Assembly (NCBI GenBank): GCA_963822825.1 | Contig: CAWGIW010000004.1 | Coordinates: 124,001 to 188,000, forward strand | DNA from: JAWWPY01 sp963822825 | GTDB taxonomy: Bacteria; Actinomycetota; Actinomycetes; Streptosporangiales; Streptosporangiaceae | Length of the DNA stretch: 64,000 nt | Direction of reading: 5' to 3' | Shown: positions 1 through 8,858 of the stretch, one piece after another | Layout of the letters: each line of letters opens with the position of its first letter | Numbering within the stretch: the stretch's first letter is position 1 | Notes under the pieces: generated by a model | The model's input: only the letters and a program-made list of their open reading frames with translations | Database searches by the model: none | What the model was told of the DNA's origin: nothing | Program-made: the position numbers and the translations under genes

Positions 1-792
1 GTCCCGGTCGCGGCCGGTGGCGCGGCGAGCCCGGCGGCCGAGACGGCCGTGCCCACGGGGGGATCCGGGATCATCGCCGACGCTGGCCAGGCCACCACCG
101 CCCGGCACGCCAAGGAATCCGCACATGCTGGCCCGAAGGCCACGGTCAGCGGCCTGGCCACGTTCACCGCGCGGGTCACTGAGGACACAGACGCCGCGGG
201 CTCCGTGGATGCTGACCGCACCAGCGATCCCATCACCTCGGAGACGGGGGCTGCGCACCCGGCCGGTGCCGACGGCTCGGTCAGCGCCGGCCAGGCCGGC
301 GAATCCAAGGGCACCGCGGCCGCCGACGACCCCGCACACACCGGCCAGGCCGGCGAATCCAAGGGCACCGCGGCCGCCGGCACCGCCGACGACTCCGCAC
401 ACACCGGCCAATCCAAGGGCACCGCCGCCGCCGGCCTGGCCGATGACTCCGCACGTACCGGTGAGGCCGGAGGACCAGGAGACGCCGAGGACGCCGAGCT
501 GGCTCTCGACGCGGAGCCAGGCATGGACGACCCGACCAGCGATGAAGCCCACCCGGCTGGTGGGGCCGAGCCGGGTGATGGGGGTGAGCCGGGTGATGGG
601 GCCGCCGGCAGCCCGGCCGCCGAGCCCGGGAGCGACCGCGCCGAATCAATCGGCGGCCAAGCCGGCCAGCACGGGCCCGCGCCCGTCCCGCAGCAGCCGC
701 TGCCAGCACCCGTGCCAGCGCCTTCGCCGCATTTCGACCGGATGCGAAGTACCCCGACACCACCTGGGGAAGAGCCAGAGCAGGAGGCATGA
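1..792 (+). CDS. C-terminal part of a low-complexity Ala/Gly/Glu/Asp-rich protein (5' end outside window)
   Basis: The frame is open from the first base of the window, so the true start lies upstream; a GTG at 49 is the first start-like codon inside. The visible 263 residues are almost wholly Ala, Gly, Asp, Glu, Ser, Thr and Pro, without membrane segments or recognisable motifs. The middle carries three degenerate repeats built on GESKGTAAA and DDSAHTG. The last residues (PHFDRMRSTPTPPGEEPEQEA) are more complex. The stop TGA overlaps the next ATG (ATGA), so it is probably translationally coupled to the PPOX gene. The function is unknown; it could be the disordered tail of a larger protein. 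Another frame (17-829) is also open, as expected in such GC-rich repeats. Confidence 0.5.
   Translation, partial: VPVAAGGAASPAAETAVPTGGSGIIADAGQATTARHAKESAHAGPKATVSGLATFTARVTEDTDAAGSVDADRTSDPITSETGAAHPAGADGSVSAGQAGESKGTAAADDPAHTGQAGESKGTAAAGTADDSAHTGQSKGTAAAGLADDSARTGEAGGPGDAEDAELALDAEPGMDDPTSDEAHPAGGAEPGDGGEPGDGAAGSPAAEPGSDRAESIGGQAGQHGPAPVPQQPLPAPVPAPSPHFDRMRSTPTPPGEEPEQEA
289..462 (+). repeat. Three degenerate 54-63 bp tandem repeats in coding sequence
   Basis: Units at 289-342, 343-405 and 406-462 share a core encoding G-Q-(AGE)-S-K-G-T-A-A-A and an end encoding DD(P/S)AHTG. The units differ by in-frame insertions and deletions of 3-9 bases, which is consistent with replication slippage inside a tolerated disordered region. 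Confidence 0.8.
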
Positions 793-1425
793 TGCCGCAC
801 ACATCAGACATGGTCGAGATCGCGTCTGAGGCCGAACTCCGTCAGTTGCTCGGGACGCCCAGCCGGCGCGCGGCCACCAAAACCCGGCCCGTGCTGCGCC
901 AGATGGACCGGGAGTGGCTGGCCGCTTCCCCGTTCTGCCTGATCGCGACCGCGGGCGCGGATGGCACCTGCGATGTCTCGCCGAAAGGTGACCCACCCGG
1001 CTTTACCTGCGTCATCGACGATTCTACGATCGCGATCCCGGATCGTCCCGGCAACCAGCGCGCGGACGGGTTCCGCAACGTGCTCAGCAACCCGCACGTC
1101 GGCCTGGTGTTCGTGGTGCCGGGGCGCGGGGACACGCTGCGCATCAACGGGAGTGCCCGGCTGATCCGCGAGGCGCCATTCTTCGACGACATGATCGTGA
1201 AAGGCCACCGGCCAGGCGTTGGCCCTCCTGGTCGAGATCGAGCAGGTCTTCTTCCACTGCGCCAAAGCCTTCATGCGCTCACAACTGTGGCACCCGGAGA
1301 CGTGGAACCCGACGATGCTGCCGTCGGTCGCCTGCATCGTCAAGAGCATCCAGGACACCGAGGAGACGCTGGAGGAACTCGAGCACTACTACGGCCCGGA
1401 CTACGCCAAGCGGCTCTATCGCTGA
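789..1425 (+). CDS. Pyridoxamine 5'-phosphate oxidase-like (PPOX) FMN-binding family protein, MSMEG_1061-like; one frameshift
   Basis: The start ATG overlaps the upstream stop, with AGGAGG at 782-787; the ATG at 792 has the better spacing. The protein reads as a split-barrel flavin/F420 oxidoreductase of the MSMEG_1061 type: DREWLAASPFCLIATAGADG, then CDVSPKGDPPGF, a central RPGNQRADGFRN motif, and a C-terminal part HCAKAFMRSQLW. The N-terminal frame runs to about 1215 and continues perfectly in another frame from 1216 to 1425 (ALLVEIEQVFFHCAKAF). The reading CCAGGCG where CCAGCG would keep the frame points to a one-base insertion. I annotate one gene of about 211 residues. The substrate is unknown, and whether the break is real or a sequence error is undecided. 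Confidence 0.8.
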
Positions 1426-1475
1426 CCCGATCTGGCCGGTGATCGGGTCTGGGCGCTGACCGCTGATCAACAGGC

Positions 1476-2000
1476 CTAAGTCAGCCGCGGGGGGACCGGC
1501 CGACGCAGGATCGGCCGGCCGCATCCGGACCACGAGGGCGGTAGCGATGGCGGCGAGGCCTTCTCCCCGCCCGATGAGGCCGAGGCCATCCGTAGTGGTT
1601 GCGGACAGGTTCACGGCCACACCGCCCAGCGCCTCGGCGAGCACCTTCTCCGCCTCGTGGCGGCGCGGGGCGAGGCGCGGGCGTTCCCCGATGACCTGGA
1701 TAGCTACGTTGCCGACGATGAACCCGGCACCAGCCAGGAGCGCGGCGGTCTCGCGCAGCAGCGCTGTGCCCGGTGCGCCCGCCCACCGCGGCTCGGCCGT
1801 GCCGAAGTGGGTGCCAAGGTCACCAAGCCCGGCGGCCGACAGCAGAGCATCGCAGGCCGCATGGGCGGCCACGTCACCATCGGAATGGCCAACCAGGCCC
1901 TCTTCACCAGGCCAGAAGAGACCCGCCAGGTAGAGCGCCCGCCCGGCCCGAAAGGGTGAACGTCGACGCCGACGCCTACCCTGGGCAGTTCTTGGGGCAC
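1476..2000 (-). CDS. ispF: 2-C-methyl-D-erythritol 2,4-cyclodiphosphate synthase, interrupted by frameshifts
   Basis: IspF closes the cyclodiphosphate ring in the MEP isoprenoid pathway. The N-terminus starts with GTG 2000 and gives the metal motif GVDVHPF. A shift near 1940 moves to the frame with GLFWPGEEGLVGHSDGDVAA, AACDALLSAAGLGDLG, NVAIQVIGERP and SATTTDGLGLIGRGEGLAAI. All hallmark motifs are present in order. In the second frame the sequence runs on past the normal end into 1279; a one-base change in the six-base run at about 1490 would bring in the TAG at 1476, giving the usual size. The gene lies 18 bp after carD. The usual partner ispD is not between them. Since ispF is normally essential in actinomycetes, the shifts are probably sequence errors. 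Confidence 0.75.
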
Positions 2001-2018
2001 GTACGTCTGGGGGCAGTG

Positions 2019-2501
2019 TCAGGAGGCGAGGATCTCGTCAAGCAGCGCCTCAGCCTTGTCCTCGTTGGTCTTCTCGGCCAGCGCCAGCTCGCTGACGAGG
2101 ATCTGCCGCGCCTTGGCCAGCATCCGCTTCTCGCCAGCGGACAGGCCGCGCTCTCGGTCCCGGCGCCACAGGTCGCGGACGACCTCAGCCACCTTGTTCA
2201 CGTCACCAGAGGCCAGCTTCTCGAGGTTGGCTTTGTACCGGCGCGACCAGTTGGTCGGCTCCTCGGTGTGCGGGGCACGAAGCACCTCGAACACACGCTC
2301 AAGCCCTTCCTGACCAACGACGTCCCGGACACCGACCAGCTCGGCATTGTCCGCGGGAACGCGTACAGTCAGGTCACCCTTGTCAACCTTGAGGACCAGA
2401 TAGGTCTTATCCTGGCCCTTGATCGAACGGGTCTCGATCTCTTCGATGCGAGCAGCCCCATGGTGGGGGTAGACGACGGTGTCGCCGACCTTGAAAGTCA
2501 T
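2019..2501 (-). CDS. carD: CarD-family RNA polymerase-binding transcription regulator
   Basis: CarD binds the RNAP beta subunit and the upstream fork of the -10 bubble, stabilising open complexes, mainly at rRNA promoters. The 160-residue product has the RNAP-interaction Tudor-like domain (residues 1-60: FKVGDTVVYPHHGAARIEEI) and a helical C-terminal DNA-binding domain (NWSRRYKANLEKLASGD, RERGLSAGEKRMLAKAR). I chose the ATG at 2501 over the in-frame ATG at 2510: the Shine-Dalgarno AAGGGG lies about 10 nt upstream of 2501 but touches 2510. It is followed by ispF on the same strand. Confidence 0.95.
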   Translation of the reverse strand: MTFKVGDTVVYPHHGAARIEEIETRSIKGQDKTYLVLKVDKGDLTVRVPADNAELVGVRDVVGQEGLERVFEVLRAPHTEEPTNWSRRYKANLEKLASGDVNKVAEVVRDLWRRDRERGLSAGEKRMLAKARQILVSELALAEKTNEDKAEALLDEILAS

Positions 2502-2825
2502 GTGGCACATACCCCTTCCGCTGTAGCAATGCTACCACGCCAAACAGGCGGCAATACCCACCGTTGACGATAAACGCGCAGGTCAAGGGCCTCTTTTGTG
2601 GCCTCTAAAGTGCTCACGCGGGCGGCCGACGGGCCGGACCTGGCGTCTTTCGGCCGCGGATCTCATGGTCAGCGGCCTAGCGGACCGCGGCCGAGCACCC
2701 CGGCGACGGCCTCCGGGCCGCCCCGGGGACGTCGCTCAGCCACCTCGAAGACCATGGAGGATGGGGGCTTCGGTGACTTCAGGCCCCCAGGCACATACTT
2801 GAGGCAAAGACGTCACGCCGGAGAG
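2502..2825. other. Intergenic region upstream of carD and of the divergent membrane protein
   Basis: This stretch of about 320 bp holds the divergent promoters of carD (minus) and the gene at 2826 (plus). An open frame (2598-2825) continues into the plus gene, but it has no ribosome site and unusual composition, so I treat it as non-coding. The one clear element is the small palindrome at 2523-2535. Confidence 0.5.
2523..2535. promoter_or_regulatory. Perfect 6-bp inverted repeat just upstream of carD
   Basis: GTAGCA-A-TGCTAC lies 22-34 bp upstream of the carD start codon, next to its ribosome site. It could be an operator or a short 5'-UTR hairpin. No known motif is recognised, so the role is inference. 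Confidence 0.35.
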
Positions 2826-3682
2826 ATGCACGTGAACATTGGCGGGAACCCGGACCGGGATGACTATGACCTGCCAGCCGTGGACATCGAGATCCCGGAC
2901 GATGCCCGGGAGCTCGACCGTGACGTGCAGGCGTATCGCCGTGAGCTCGCGCGCGGCGCACGGCGGCGGCTGGCGCGGCGGCTGCTGCGGGACCGCTCAC
3001 CCGTGGGGGCATGGTGCTCCCGCTGCTCGCCAGCTGCCTCGCGCTGACCCTTCTGGCCGGGTCACTCTCACGATGTTCAGCGCTGGCCGCGGTCTCCAGG
3101 AGCCTGCTCAGCCGACCGCCATGGCCACGGCCGGACCTCCGACGCCCGCGCCAGCCCACGTCGGCGCCCTGCTTCCGGCCACTGCGGCCCGGGTTGAACG
3201 GCAGGCCGGCGCAGCTGCGGATGCTGGCCCCCGCCGTGCTGGCCCTGATCCCTTCCGTGTGCCGCTGCGTGACCGCGTTGCGGCAGCTCAGCGCGCAGGC
3301 GGGCATCGCCGGCGTCCCGGTCTACCTCGTGGGAGCCAGCGGCTGGATGCCTGAGGTAACCACGCTGGCCGCCCAGACCAGCGGGAGGGCCGCGCATGTC
3401 GTCGACGACGCGGCCGACGTGCTCGGCTCGGTGTACCACCGCGCCGGGCTGACCGTGATCCTGGTCTACACCAACGGCCTGGTCAGCGCGGTGCGGCGCG
3501 ACCTTAGGCCGGGCGTTCAGCTGACCAGCAGCCTGCGGGCGCTCAGGTCCCCCAGGCCGCCGGGCATGGCCTCCTCGCCGGGCATGGCCTCCTCGCCGGG
3601 CATCGTCTCCCCGCTGGGCATCGTCTCCCCGCCGGGCATGGTTTCCTCGCCGCGCGTGACCTCCTCGCCGCGGGCGGCCTGA
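2826..3682 (+). CDS. Membrane-anchored thioredoxin-like protein of unknown function, spread over three frames
   Basis: The product is recognisable in pieces: a cytosolic N-terminus (DLPAVDIEIPDDARELDRDV, frame of 2826), a membrane segment (GMVLPLLASCLALTLLAG, frame of 3011), a linker (LTMFSAGRG to VGALLPATAA, third frame, about 3068-3192), then LNGRPAQLRMLAPAVLALIP and CRC with a thioredoxin-like fold pattern (GVPVYLVG, VVDDAADVLG) to the stop at 3682. Shifts are needed near 2993, 3068 and 3192. GGAGAG precedes ATG 2826; GTG 2832 is an alternative start. The extracytoplasmic CRC pair suggests redox or peroxiredoxin-like activity, which is inference only. Three breaks make a decayed pseudogene a serious alternative. 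The C-terminus carries six SSPGM-like repeats. Confidence 0.55.
3560..3667 (+). repeat. Six 18-bp tandem repeats encoding (PG[MI][AV]S[SP])n
   Basis: Six consecutive 18-base units (3560-3577, 3578-3595, 3596-3613, 3614-3631, 3632-3649, 3650-3667) end the gene at 2826-3682. The first two units are identical; the later ones drift by point changes. The opposite strand is also open and encodes GEEAMP-type repeats. Confidence 0.85.
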
Positions 3683-3773
3683 CCGCGTGGGCCGGTGAAG
3701 GCTCGGGCCGCCGGCCGATACGCTGTGCGGCAATCCAGGTGGACCTCATCCAATCTCCCGAGGAGAGCACACC

Positions 3774-4429
3774 GTGATCCTCCATGGCCGCAGCTCAACT
3801 GCGCTGCGACGGGCCGCCATCGCCGGGGTGGCAGCACTCGTTCCCGTCCTCGCCGGGTGCGAGGCCGGGAACAACGCGCCGACGGACCAATGGCACCAGC
3901 CGACCACGGGTGCTTCTGCGACGCTCGACTCCGGCCGGTCGGGGCAGATCGCGATCCGCAACGTGTTCGTGCTCGGTGCGTCTGCGGACGACAGGTCACT
4001 CCCAGCCGGAAGTTCCGCAGGGCTCTATTTCGCCCTCGTCAACACCGGCGCCCTGGACCGGCTGGTCAGCGTGTCGGCGCCGGGCGCCGCCAGGTCGGTG
4101 CGGCTGCCGGGCAACGGGGTGACGCTGCGGGTTGGCCAGCCGGTCATGCTGACCGGTCCGGCACCCGGGGTCGTCCTGGATGGCCTCGTCCGGAGCCTGA
4201 CCGGCGGCCAGTACATCCGGGTGACCATGGACTTCCGGAGAGCGGGCAAGGTCACGCTGACCGTTCCGGTGATGCCGCGGACCAGCTACTACGCGACGTT
4301 CTCGCCCGCGCCGGCCGTGCCTACGGCCACGCCCAAGGCGTCCCCGACCGCCAAGGCGACCCCCAAGGCCAAGGCGTCCGGCCGGCCACGGCCTCACCCT
4401 CGGCCACCCCATCACCCTCGGCCACGTAG
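3774..4429 (+). CDS. Secreted lipoprotein with a PCu(A)C/DUF461-like domain; one frameshift near the C-terminus
   Basis: The GTG start has GAGGAGAG 6 nt upstream. The N-terminal signal peptide ends in the lipobox LAGC (lipid-modified Cys29). The body (GQIAIRNVFVLGASADD, then AGLYFALVNTGALDRLVSVS) resembles extracytoplasmic copper-chaperone-like DUF461 domains, although the Met/His copper ligands are not obvious. A Thr/Pro/Lys-rich tail follows (PTATPKASPTAKATPKAKAS). At about 4382 a missing C would restore the tail ATASPSATPSPSAT and the TAG at 4427-4429. Without it the frame runs over 300 codons antisense through regX3, which is implausible. Confidence 0.75.
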
Positions 4430-4511
4430 CCTCGGCCACGTGGCGACGGCCACCTCACAGCGAACCACATCGTGGCGGCGAGGGCAGCAGCGGACGGCAG
4501 CAGGTGGAGCC

Positions 4512-5198
4512 TCAGCCGACGGGCTCGAACTTGTAACCGAGGCCGCGCACCGTGATGATGTGCCGCGGGTTGCCTGGATCGACCTCCGCCTTCGCGCGAA
4601 GCCGCTTGATATGGACATCAAGGGTCTTGGTGTCACCGACGTAGTCCGCGCCCCAGACCCGGTCGATGAGCTGCATCCGGGTCAGCACCCGCCCGGCGTT
4701 GCGCAGCAGGACCTCAAGAAGCTCGAACTCCTTGAGCGGCAACTGAACCTGCTCACCACGTACTGTCACCACGTGCCGGTCCACGTCCATCCGGACCGGC
4801 CCGGACTCCAGCGTGGCGATCCCCTGCTCCTCGGGCTCGCCCCGGCGGCGGAGCACCGCCCGCATCCGGGCGACGAGCTCGCGGGAGGAGAAGGGCTTGG
4901 TCACATAGTCGTCCGCGCCCAGTTCCAGGCCGACGACCTTGTCGATCTCACTGTCCTTCGCGGTCAGCATGATCACTGGGACACTCGACCGTTCGCGCAG
5001 CGTCCGGCAGACCTCGCTCCCGGGCAGCCCGGGCAGCATGAGATCCAGCAGGACCAGATCCGCTCCGTCCCGGTCAAAGGTCTCGATCGCGTCGGGACCA
5101 GTCGGGCAGACCGCGACTTCGAAACCCTCCTTGCGCAGCATGTAGGAGAGCGCGTCACTGAACGATTCTTCGTCTTCGACCACGAGCACGCGGGTCAC
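4512..5198 (-). CDS. regX3: OmpR/PhoB-family response regulator RegX3
   Basis: The 228-residue product has a receiver domain (acidic pair ED at 8-9, phospho-acceptor D52 in LLDLMLPG, T80 and K102 region DDYVTKPF) and a C-terminal winged helix (LPLKEFELLEVLL, RLRAKAEVDPGNPRHIITVRGLGYKF, the latter split here by function, not by sequence). It is the partner of SenX3, whose stop overlaps its start (ATGA-type overlap at 5195-5198). In actinobacteria this pair controls phosphate-starvation genes. The genes for the Pst transporter and PhoU are not adjacent. Confidence 0.95.
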   Translation of the reverse strand: MTRVLVVEDEESFSDALSYMLRKEGFEVAVCPTGPDAIETFDRDGADLVLLDLMLPGLPGSEVCRTLRERSSVPVIMLTAKDSEIDKVVGLELGADDYVTKPFSSRELVARMRAVLRRRGEPEEQGIATLESGPVRMDVDRHVVTVRGEQVQLPLKEFELLEVLLRNAGRVLTRMQLIDRVWGADYVGDTKTLDVHIKRLRAKAEVDPGNPRHIITVRGLGYKFEPVG

Positions 5199-6340
5199 TT
5201 CACAGCCTCCCAGGCAGGTTGTGCAGCAGATGACGGGGGACCCGGCGCCGCGGTGCGGGCGCGAGTCGTGACAGGGAGCCGCAGGGTGAACGTAGATCCT
5301 GCGCCTTCCTTGCTCCAGACCTTGATCTCGCCGCCGTGGGCGGCGGTCACATGCTTCACGATGGCCAGCCCCAGCCCGGTTCCACCGGTGGCGCGGGACC
5401 GCGCCGGGTCGACCCGGTAGAAGCGCTCGAAGATCCGCTCCAGGTCCCGTTGCGGAATCCCGATCCCCTGATCCGCGACGCTGACTTCGGCGGTGTCGTC
5501 GCCGACCCGTCTCGTGCTGACCACCACGCGCGTCTGCTCCGGGCTGTAGGCGACAGCGTTCTCCAGAAGGTTGCGCAGCGCGTTGACCAGGAGGTCCTCA
5601 TCGCCCATCACGACCAGCCCGGGATCTGTGGTCGCGGCGAGCTCGATGCCGTGCGCGTTGGCCTTCATCCGGCACCTGTCCAGCGCCTCGGCGACCACGA
5701 TGGCCAGCTCGACCGGGATCGGGTCGGGGATGGGCTCAGCCGCCTGGATCCGCGACAAGATGATCAGGTCCTGAGCCAGCTTGGTGAGACGCGTCGCCTC
5801 CTGCCGCATCCGCCCAGCGAAGCGGCGGACCGCCTCGGGGTCGTCCGCCGCGTCCTCGACCGTCTCCGCGAGCAGAGCGAGCGCGCCGATCGGTGTCTTC
5901 AGCTCATGGCTCACGTTGGCCACGAAGTCCCGCCGGACCTCCTCCACCCTCCGGCTCTCGGTCTGATCCTCGGCGAGCAGCAGCACCAGCCCACCGCCGC
6001 CGACCGCGGAGCCGAGCGGCGCGACCCGCACCGCGAAGTTTGTCGTCCGGCCGCCGAGCTTGGCCCCGGAGACCTCGATCTCGCCTTCCCGGATCTCGCC
6101 GTCCCTGCGTACCTGGCGAGCCAGCGCGAGCAGTTCGCCGACCATCAGCCTGTCCCCCTTGACCAGGCCAAACGACCGGGCCGCCGCGCTCGCCCGCAGC
6201 ACGTGATCCTCGCTGTCGATGACCACCGCAGACGAGGAGAGCACCGAGAGGACCGCCGCGATGCCCGCCGGAAGCCGGGCCGGCTGGCGTCGTTCGGCGT
6301 AGGAGGGCTGCGTCTTCACTACCGGCTTACGGATCTTCAT
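5195..6340 (-). CDS. senX3: Phosphate-sensing-type histidine kinase SenX3, without visible N-terminal membrane helices
   Basis: Domains in order: PAS-like (about 28-125), HisKA with H145 in VSHELKTPIGAL, and an ATPase domain with N-box (NALRNLLENAVAYS), G1 (DQGIGIP) and G2 (GGTGLGLAIV). The family normally starts with one or two membrane helices; this reading begins at MKIRKPVVK, directly before the PAS domain. Upstream on the same strand a short stretch reading VQLAAIMAASIG is out of frame by two bases, so the membrane anchor may have been lost through an indel. It overlaps regX3 by 4 bp. Confidence 0.92.
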   Translation of the reverse strand: MKIRKPVVKTQPSYAERRQPARLPAGIAAVLSVLSSSAVVIDSEDHVLRASAAARSFGLVKGDRLMVGELLALARQVRRDGEIREGEIEVSGAKLGGRTTNFAVRVAPLGSAVGGGGLVLLLAEDQTESRRVEEVRRDFVANVSHELKTPIGALALLAETVEDAADDPEAVRRFAGRMRQEATRLTKLAQDLIILSRIQAAEPIPDPIPVELAIVVAEALDRCRMKANAHGIELAATTDPGLVVMGDEDLLVNALRNLLENAVAYSPEQTRVVVSTRRVGDDTAEVSVADQGIGIPQRDLERIFERFYRVDPARSRATGGTGLGLAIVKHVTAAHGGEIKVWSKEGAGSTFTLRLPVTTRARTAAPGPPSSAAQPAWEAVK

Positions 6341-6599
6341 GCCGCGGCGGCTCCCGTCGCGAGGCGGCGGGGCGGGCCGATCGACGCGGCCATGATGGCC
6401 GCTAGCTGGACGTGCACACTTTGATGGTAGGCGGCGAGCAGCCCGAACGCGCGAGGCCGGTAGCCCATGCGCGACGCTATTTCCCAGGTATTCATAAATC
6501 GGCTAACCACCGGACATGAGCAGTTTGCCCAGATGCAACCGTGTGCGGTGGACGCATCCGGGCAAAAGGGCGTCGGCTATCCAGACCACCCCATCAGGA

Positions 6600-7343
6600 T
6601 CAGCGCCCCTGGGCCCGGACCGCCTCGGCTGCGGCCACGGCGGCCTGCGGGTCAAGATACCGGCCGCCACGGACCTGCGGCCGGAAATCCGGGCCGATGT
6701 CGTAGCAGAGCGGGATTCCGGTCGGGATGTTCAGCTCGGCGATGTCCGCGTCCCCGATCCCGTCCAGGTGCTTGACCAGGGCGCGCAGCGAATTGCCGTG
6801 CGCCACCACGAGCACGGTCTGGCCCGCGGCCAGATCCGGCACGATCGCGTCGTACCAGTACGGCAGCATGCGGCCCAGGACGTCCTTGAGGCACTCGGTG
6901 CGCGGCCGGAGATCGTCGGGCAGCAGCGCGTACCGGGGGTCATGGGCCGCCGACAGCGGGGAGTCGTCGGCCAGCGGCGGGGGCGGGGTGTCATAGGAGC
7001 GCCGCCAGAGCATGAACTGCTCGTCCCCGAACTCCTCGCGGGTCTGGGCCTTGTTCTTGCCCTGGAGCGCGCCGTAATGCCGCTCGTTGAGCCGCCAGGA
7101 CCGGCGCACCGGAAGCCAGAGCAAGCCCGCGGCCTCGAGCGTGATGTTGGCGGTCTGGATCGCGCGGGTCAGCACGGAGGTGTGCACGACGTCGGGCTGT
7201 ATTCCCGCCTCGCTCAGCAGCGTTCCGCCGCTCTCCGCCTCGCTGGCGCCGCGTTCCGACAGGCCCACATCCACCCAGCCGGTGAACAGCCCCTCGGCGT
7301 TCCACTCACTTTCCCCGTGCCGCAGCAGCACCAGCATCGTCAT
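6600..7343 (-). CDS. gpmA: 2,3-bisphosphoglycerate-dependent phosphoglycerate mutase
   Basis: This cytosolic glycolytic enzyme interconverts 3- and 2-phosphoglycerate through phospho-His9 in the LLRHGESEWN motif. Other family motifs are TRAIQTA, RSWRLNERHYG, and the second catalytic His in VVAHGNSLRAL. The chosen start (MTMLVLLRHG) gives 247 residues, the usual length; longer in-frame starts add 15 unrelated residues. It is divergent from mshA, with 80 bp between starts. The gpmA/mshA/ybjN/senX3 neighbourhood is conserved in mycolic and other actinobacteria. Confidence 0.95.
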   Translation of the reverse strand: MTMLVLLRHGESEWNAEGLFTGWVDVGLSERGASEAESGGTLLSEAGIQPDVVHTSVLTRAIQTANITLEAAGLLWLPVRRSWRLNERHYGALQGKNKAQTREEFGDEQFMLWRRSYDTPPPPLADDSPLSAAHDPRYALLPDDLRPRTECLKDVLGRMLPYWYDAIVPDLAAGQTVLVVAHGNSLRALVKHLDGIGDADIAELNIPTGIPLCYDIGPDFRPQVRGGRYLDPQAAVAAAEAVRAQGR

Positions 7344-7423
7344 GGACAAGAGCCTAGTGTGGGCAGCCCCCCGGGCAAACGGGAACACCCCGCGAGGCGG
7401 CGTGGTTGATCAGGCGGAGGTGC

Positions 7424-8716
7424 ATGCCCGTGCCCCGACCTTTCCTCCGGCGGATCGCGACGATCAGTGTCCATACTTCTCCGCTAGAGCAGCCAGGCAC
7501 CGGGGACGCCGGCGGCCTGAACGTCTACGTGGTGGAGGTCGCCAAACGGCTGGCGGCCCGCGGAGTCGAGGTGGAGATCTTCACCCGGGCGGTGTCGCGT
7601 GATGCCCCGCCCGTCGCCGAGCTTGTCCCCGGAGTGCTCGTGCGGCATGTGGCCGCGGGCCCGTTCGAGGATCTCGACAAGGCCGACCTGCCTGCTCAGC
7701 TCTGCCATTTCACGTTTGAGGTGCTGCGCACGGAAGCGGCCTACGCGCCCGGCCGGTACGACCTCGTGCACGCGCACTACTGGCTGTCGGGCCAGGTCGG
7801 AGCGGCGGCCAAGGAACGGTGGGGGGTCCCGCTCGTCCAGTCCATGCACACCCTGGGCCGAGTCAAGAACGCGGCACTGGCCTGGGGCGACGCCGCCGAG
7901 CCCGAGATGCGGATCCGGGGCGAGACGGAGGTGGTGGCCACGGCCGACCGGCTGGTCGCGAACACCGACGAGGAAGCGCGCCAGTTGACCGGCCTGTATG
8001 GGGCCGATCCGGCCAAGGTCTGGACCGTGAACCCAGGAGTGGATCTCTCGGTGTTCCGGCCCGGGTCGGCGGCCGCTGCCCGGCGGAGGCTGGGGCTGCC
8101 CGCCGGCCAGCCGGTCGTGGTCTTCGCGGGCCGGGTTCAGCCGCTCAAGGCGCCCGACGTGGTGCTGCGCGCCGCCGCCCGGCTGATCCGCGACGACCCG
8201 GCACTGGCCCAAACTTTGACCGTGGCCTTCGTCGGCGGCCCGAGCGGCGCCGGGCGGGCGGACCCCGACGGCCTGACCGAGTTGTCCCGGACCCTGGGCA
8301 TCGCCGACGTGGTCCGGCTCGAGCCGCCCTGCCCGCAGCCGGAGCTCGCCGACTGGTACCGGGCGGCGACCGTGGTGATGGTGCCGTCGTATTCAGAGTC
8401 GTTCGGCCTCGTGGCGGTGGAGGCCCAGGCCTGCGGCACGCCCGTGCTCGCGGCCTCCGTCGGCGGGCTGCGGACGGCCGTCCAGGACGGCGTGTCCGGC
8501 GTGCTGGTGGAAGGCCACGACCCGGCCCGCTACGCATCCGTGCTCCGGGACCTGATCGCTTCCCCGGACCTGCGAGAACGGCTGTCCCGGGGAGCCGTGG
8601 CCCACGCCTCCCGTTTCGGCTGGAACGGAACGGTCGACCGGCTGATGGCGGTCTACACAGGCGCCATCAGCAGCGCCGAAGCGGCTAGCAGGTTCACCCG
8701 GGCGCTGCCTTCGTGA
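7424..8716 (+). CDS. mshA: D-inositol-3-phosphate glycosyltransferase (mycothiol biosynthesis)
   Basis: MshA is a GT4 retaining glycosyltransferase that joins GlcNAc from UDP-GlcNAc to inositol 3-phosphate, the first step of mycothiol synthesis. The N-terminal Rossmann domain has SVHTSPLEQPGTGDAGGLNV and HAHYWLSG; the C-terminal domain has VFAGRVQPLKAPD and the EX7E region PSYSESFGLVAVEAQACGTP. The start ATG 7424 has GGAGG 6 nt upstream and removes six spurious residues. The 430 residues match the family. Its presence marks the genome as actinobacterial. Confidence 0.95.
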   Translation: MPVPRPFLRRIATISVHTSPLEQPGTGDAGGLNVYVVEVAKRLAARGVEVEIFTRAVSRDAPPVAELVPGVLVRHVAAGPFEDLDKADLPAQLCHFTFEVLRTEAAYAPGRYDLVHAHYWLSGQVGAAAKERWGVPLVQSMHTLGRVKNAALAWGDAAEPEMRIRGETEVVATADRLVANTDEEARQLTGLYGADPAKVWTVNPGVDLSVFRPGSAAAARRRLGLPAGQPVVVFAGRVQPLKAPDVVLRAAARLIRDDPALAQTLTVAFVGGPSGAGRADPDGLTELSRTLGIADVVRLEPPCPQPELADWYRAATVVMVPSYSESFGLVAVEAQACGTPVLAASVGGLRTAVQDGVSGVLVEGHDPARYASVLRDLIASPDLRERLSRGAVAHASRFGWNGTVDRLMAVYTGAISSAEAASRFTRALPS

Positions 8717-8748
8717 CTTTAGAGGGCGGCGGACGGTGCACAGGCGGT

Positions 8749-8782
8749 CCTGCGCTGCGCCTGCGGCGCTTTTACGCGCTGG
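8749..8782. repeat. Dispersed GC-rich repeat, copy 1 (34 bp)
   Basis: The run from 8749 to 8782 begins CCTGCGCTGCGCCTGCGG and ends TTTTACGCGCTGG. It matches 12378-12410 except for one extra T. Here it is enclosed by an 8-bp inverted repeat (GGCGGTCC / GGACCGCC), so the whole can fold as a hairpin between mshA and the YbjN gene. Confidence 0.8.
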
Positions 8783-8858
8783 ACCGCCCGTACACCGCCC
8801 GCCGCTGACCCGCTGGCTCGGCGTCGGAACTGGTAGCTGGGCTGACAGGATGGCCCCT

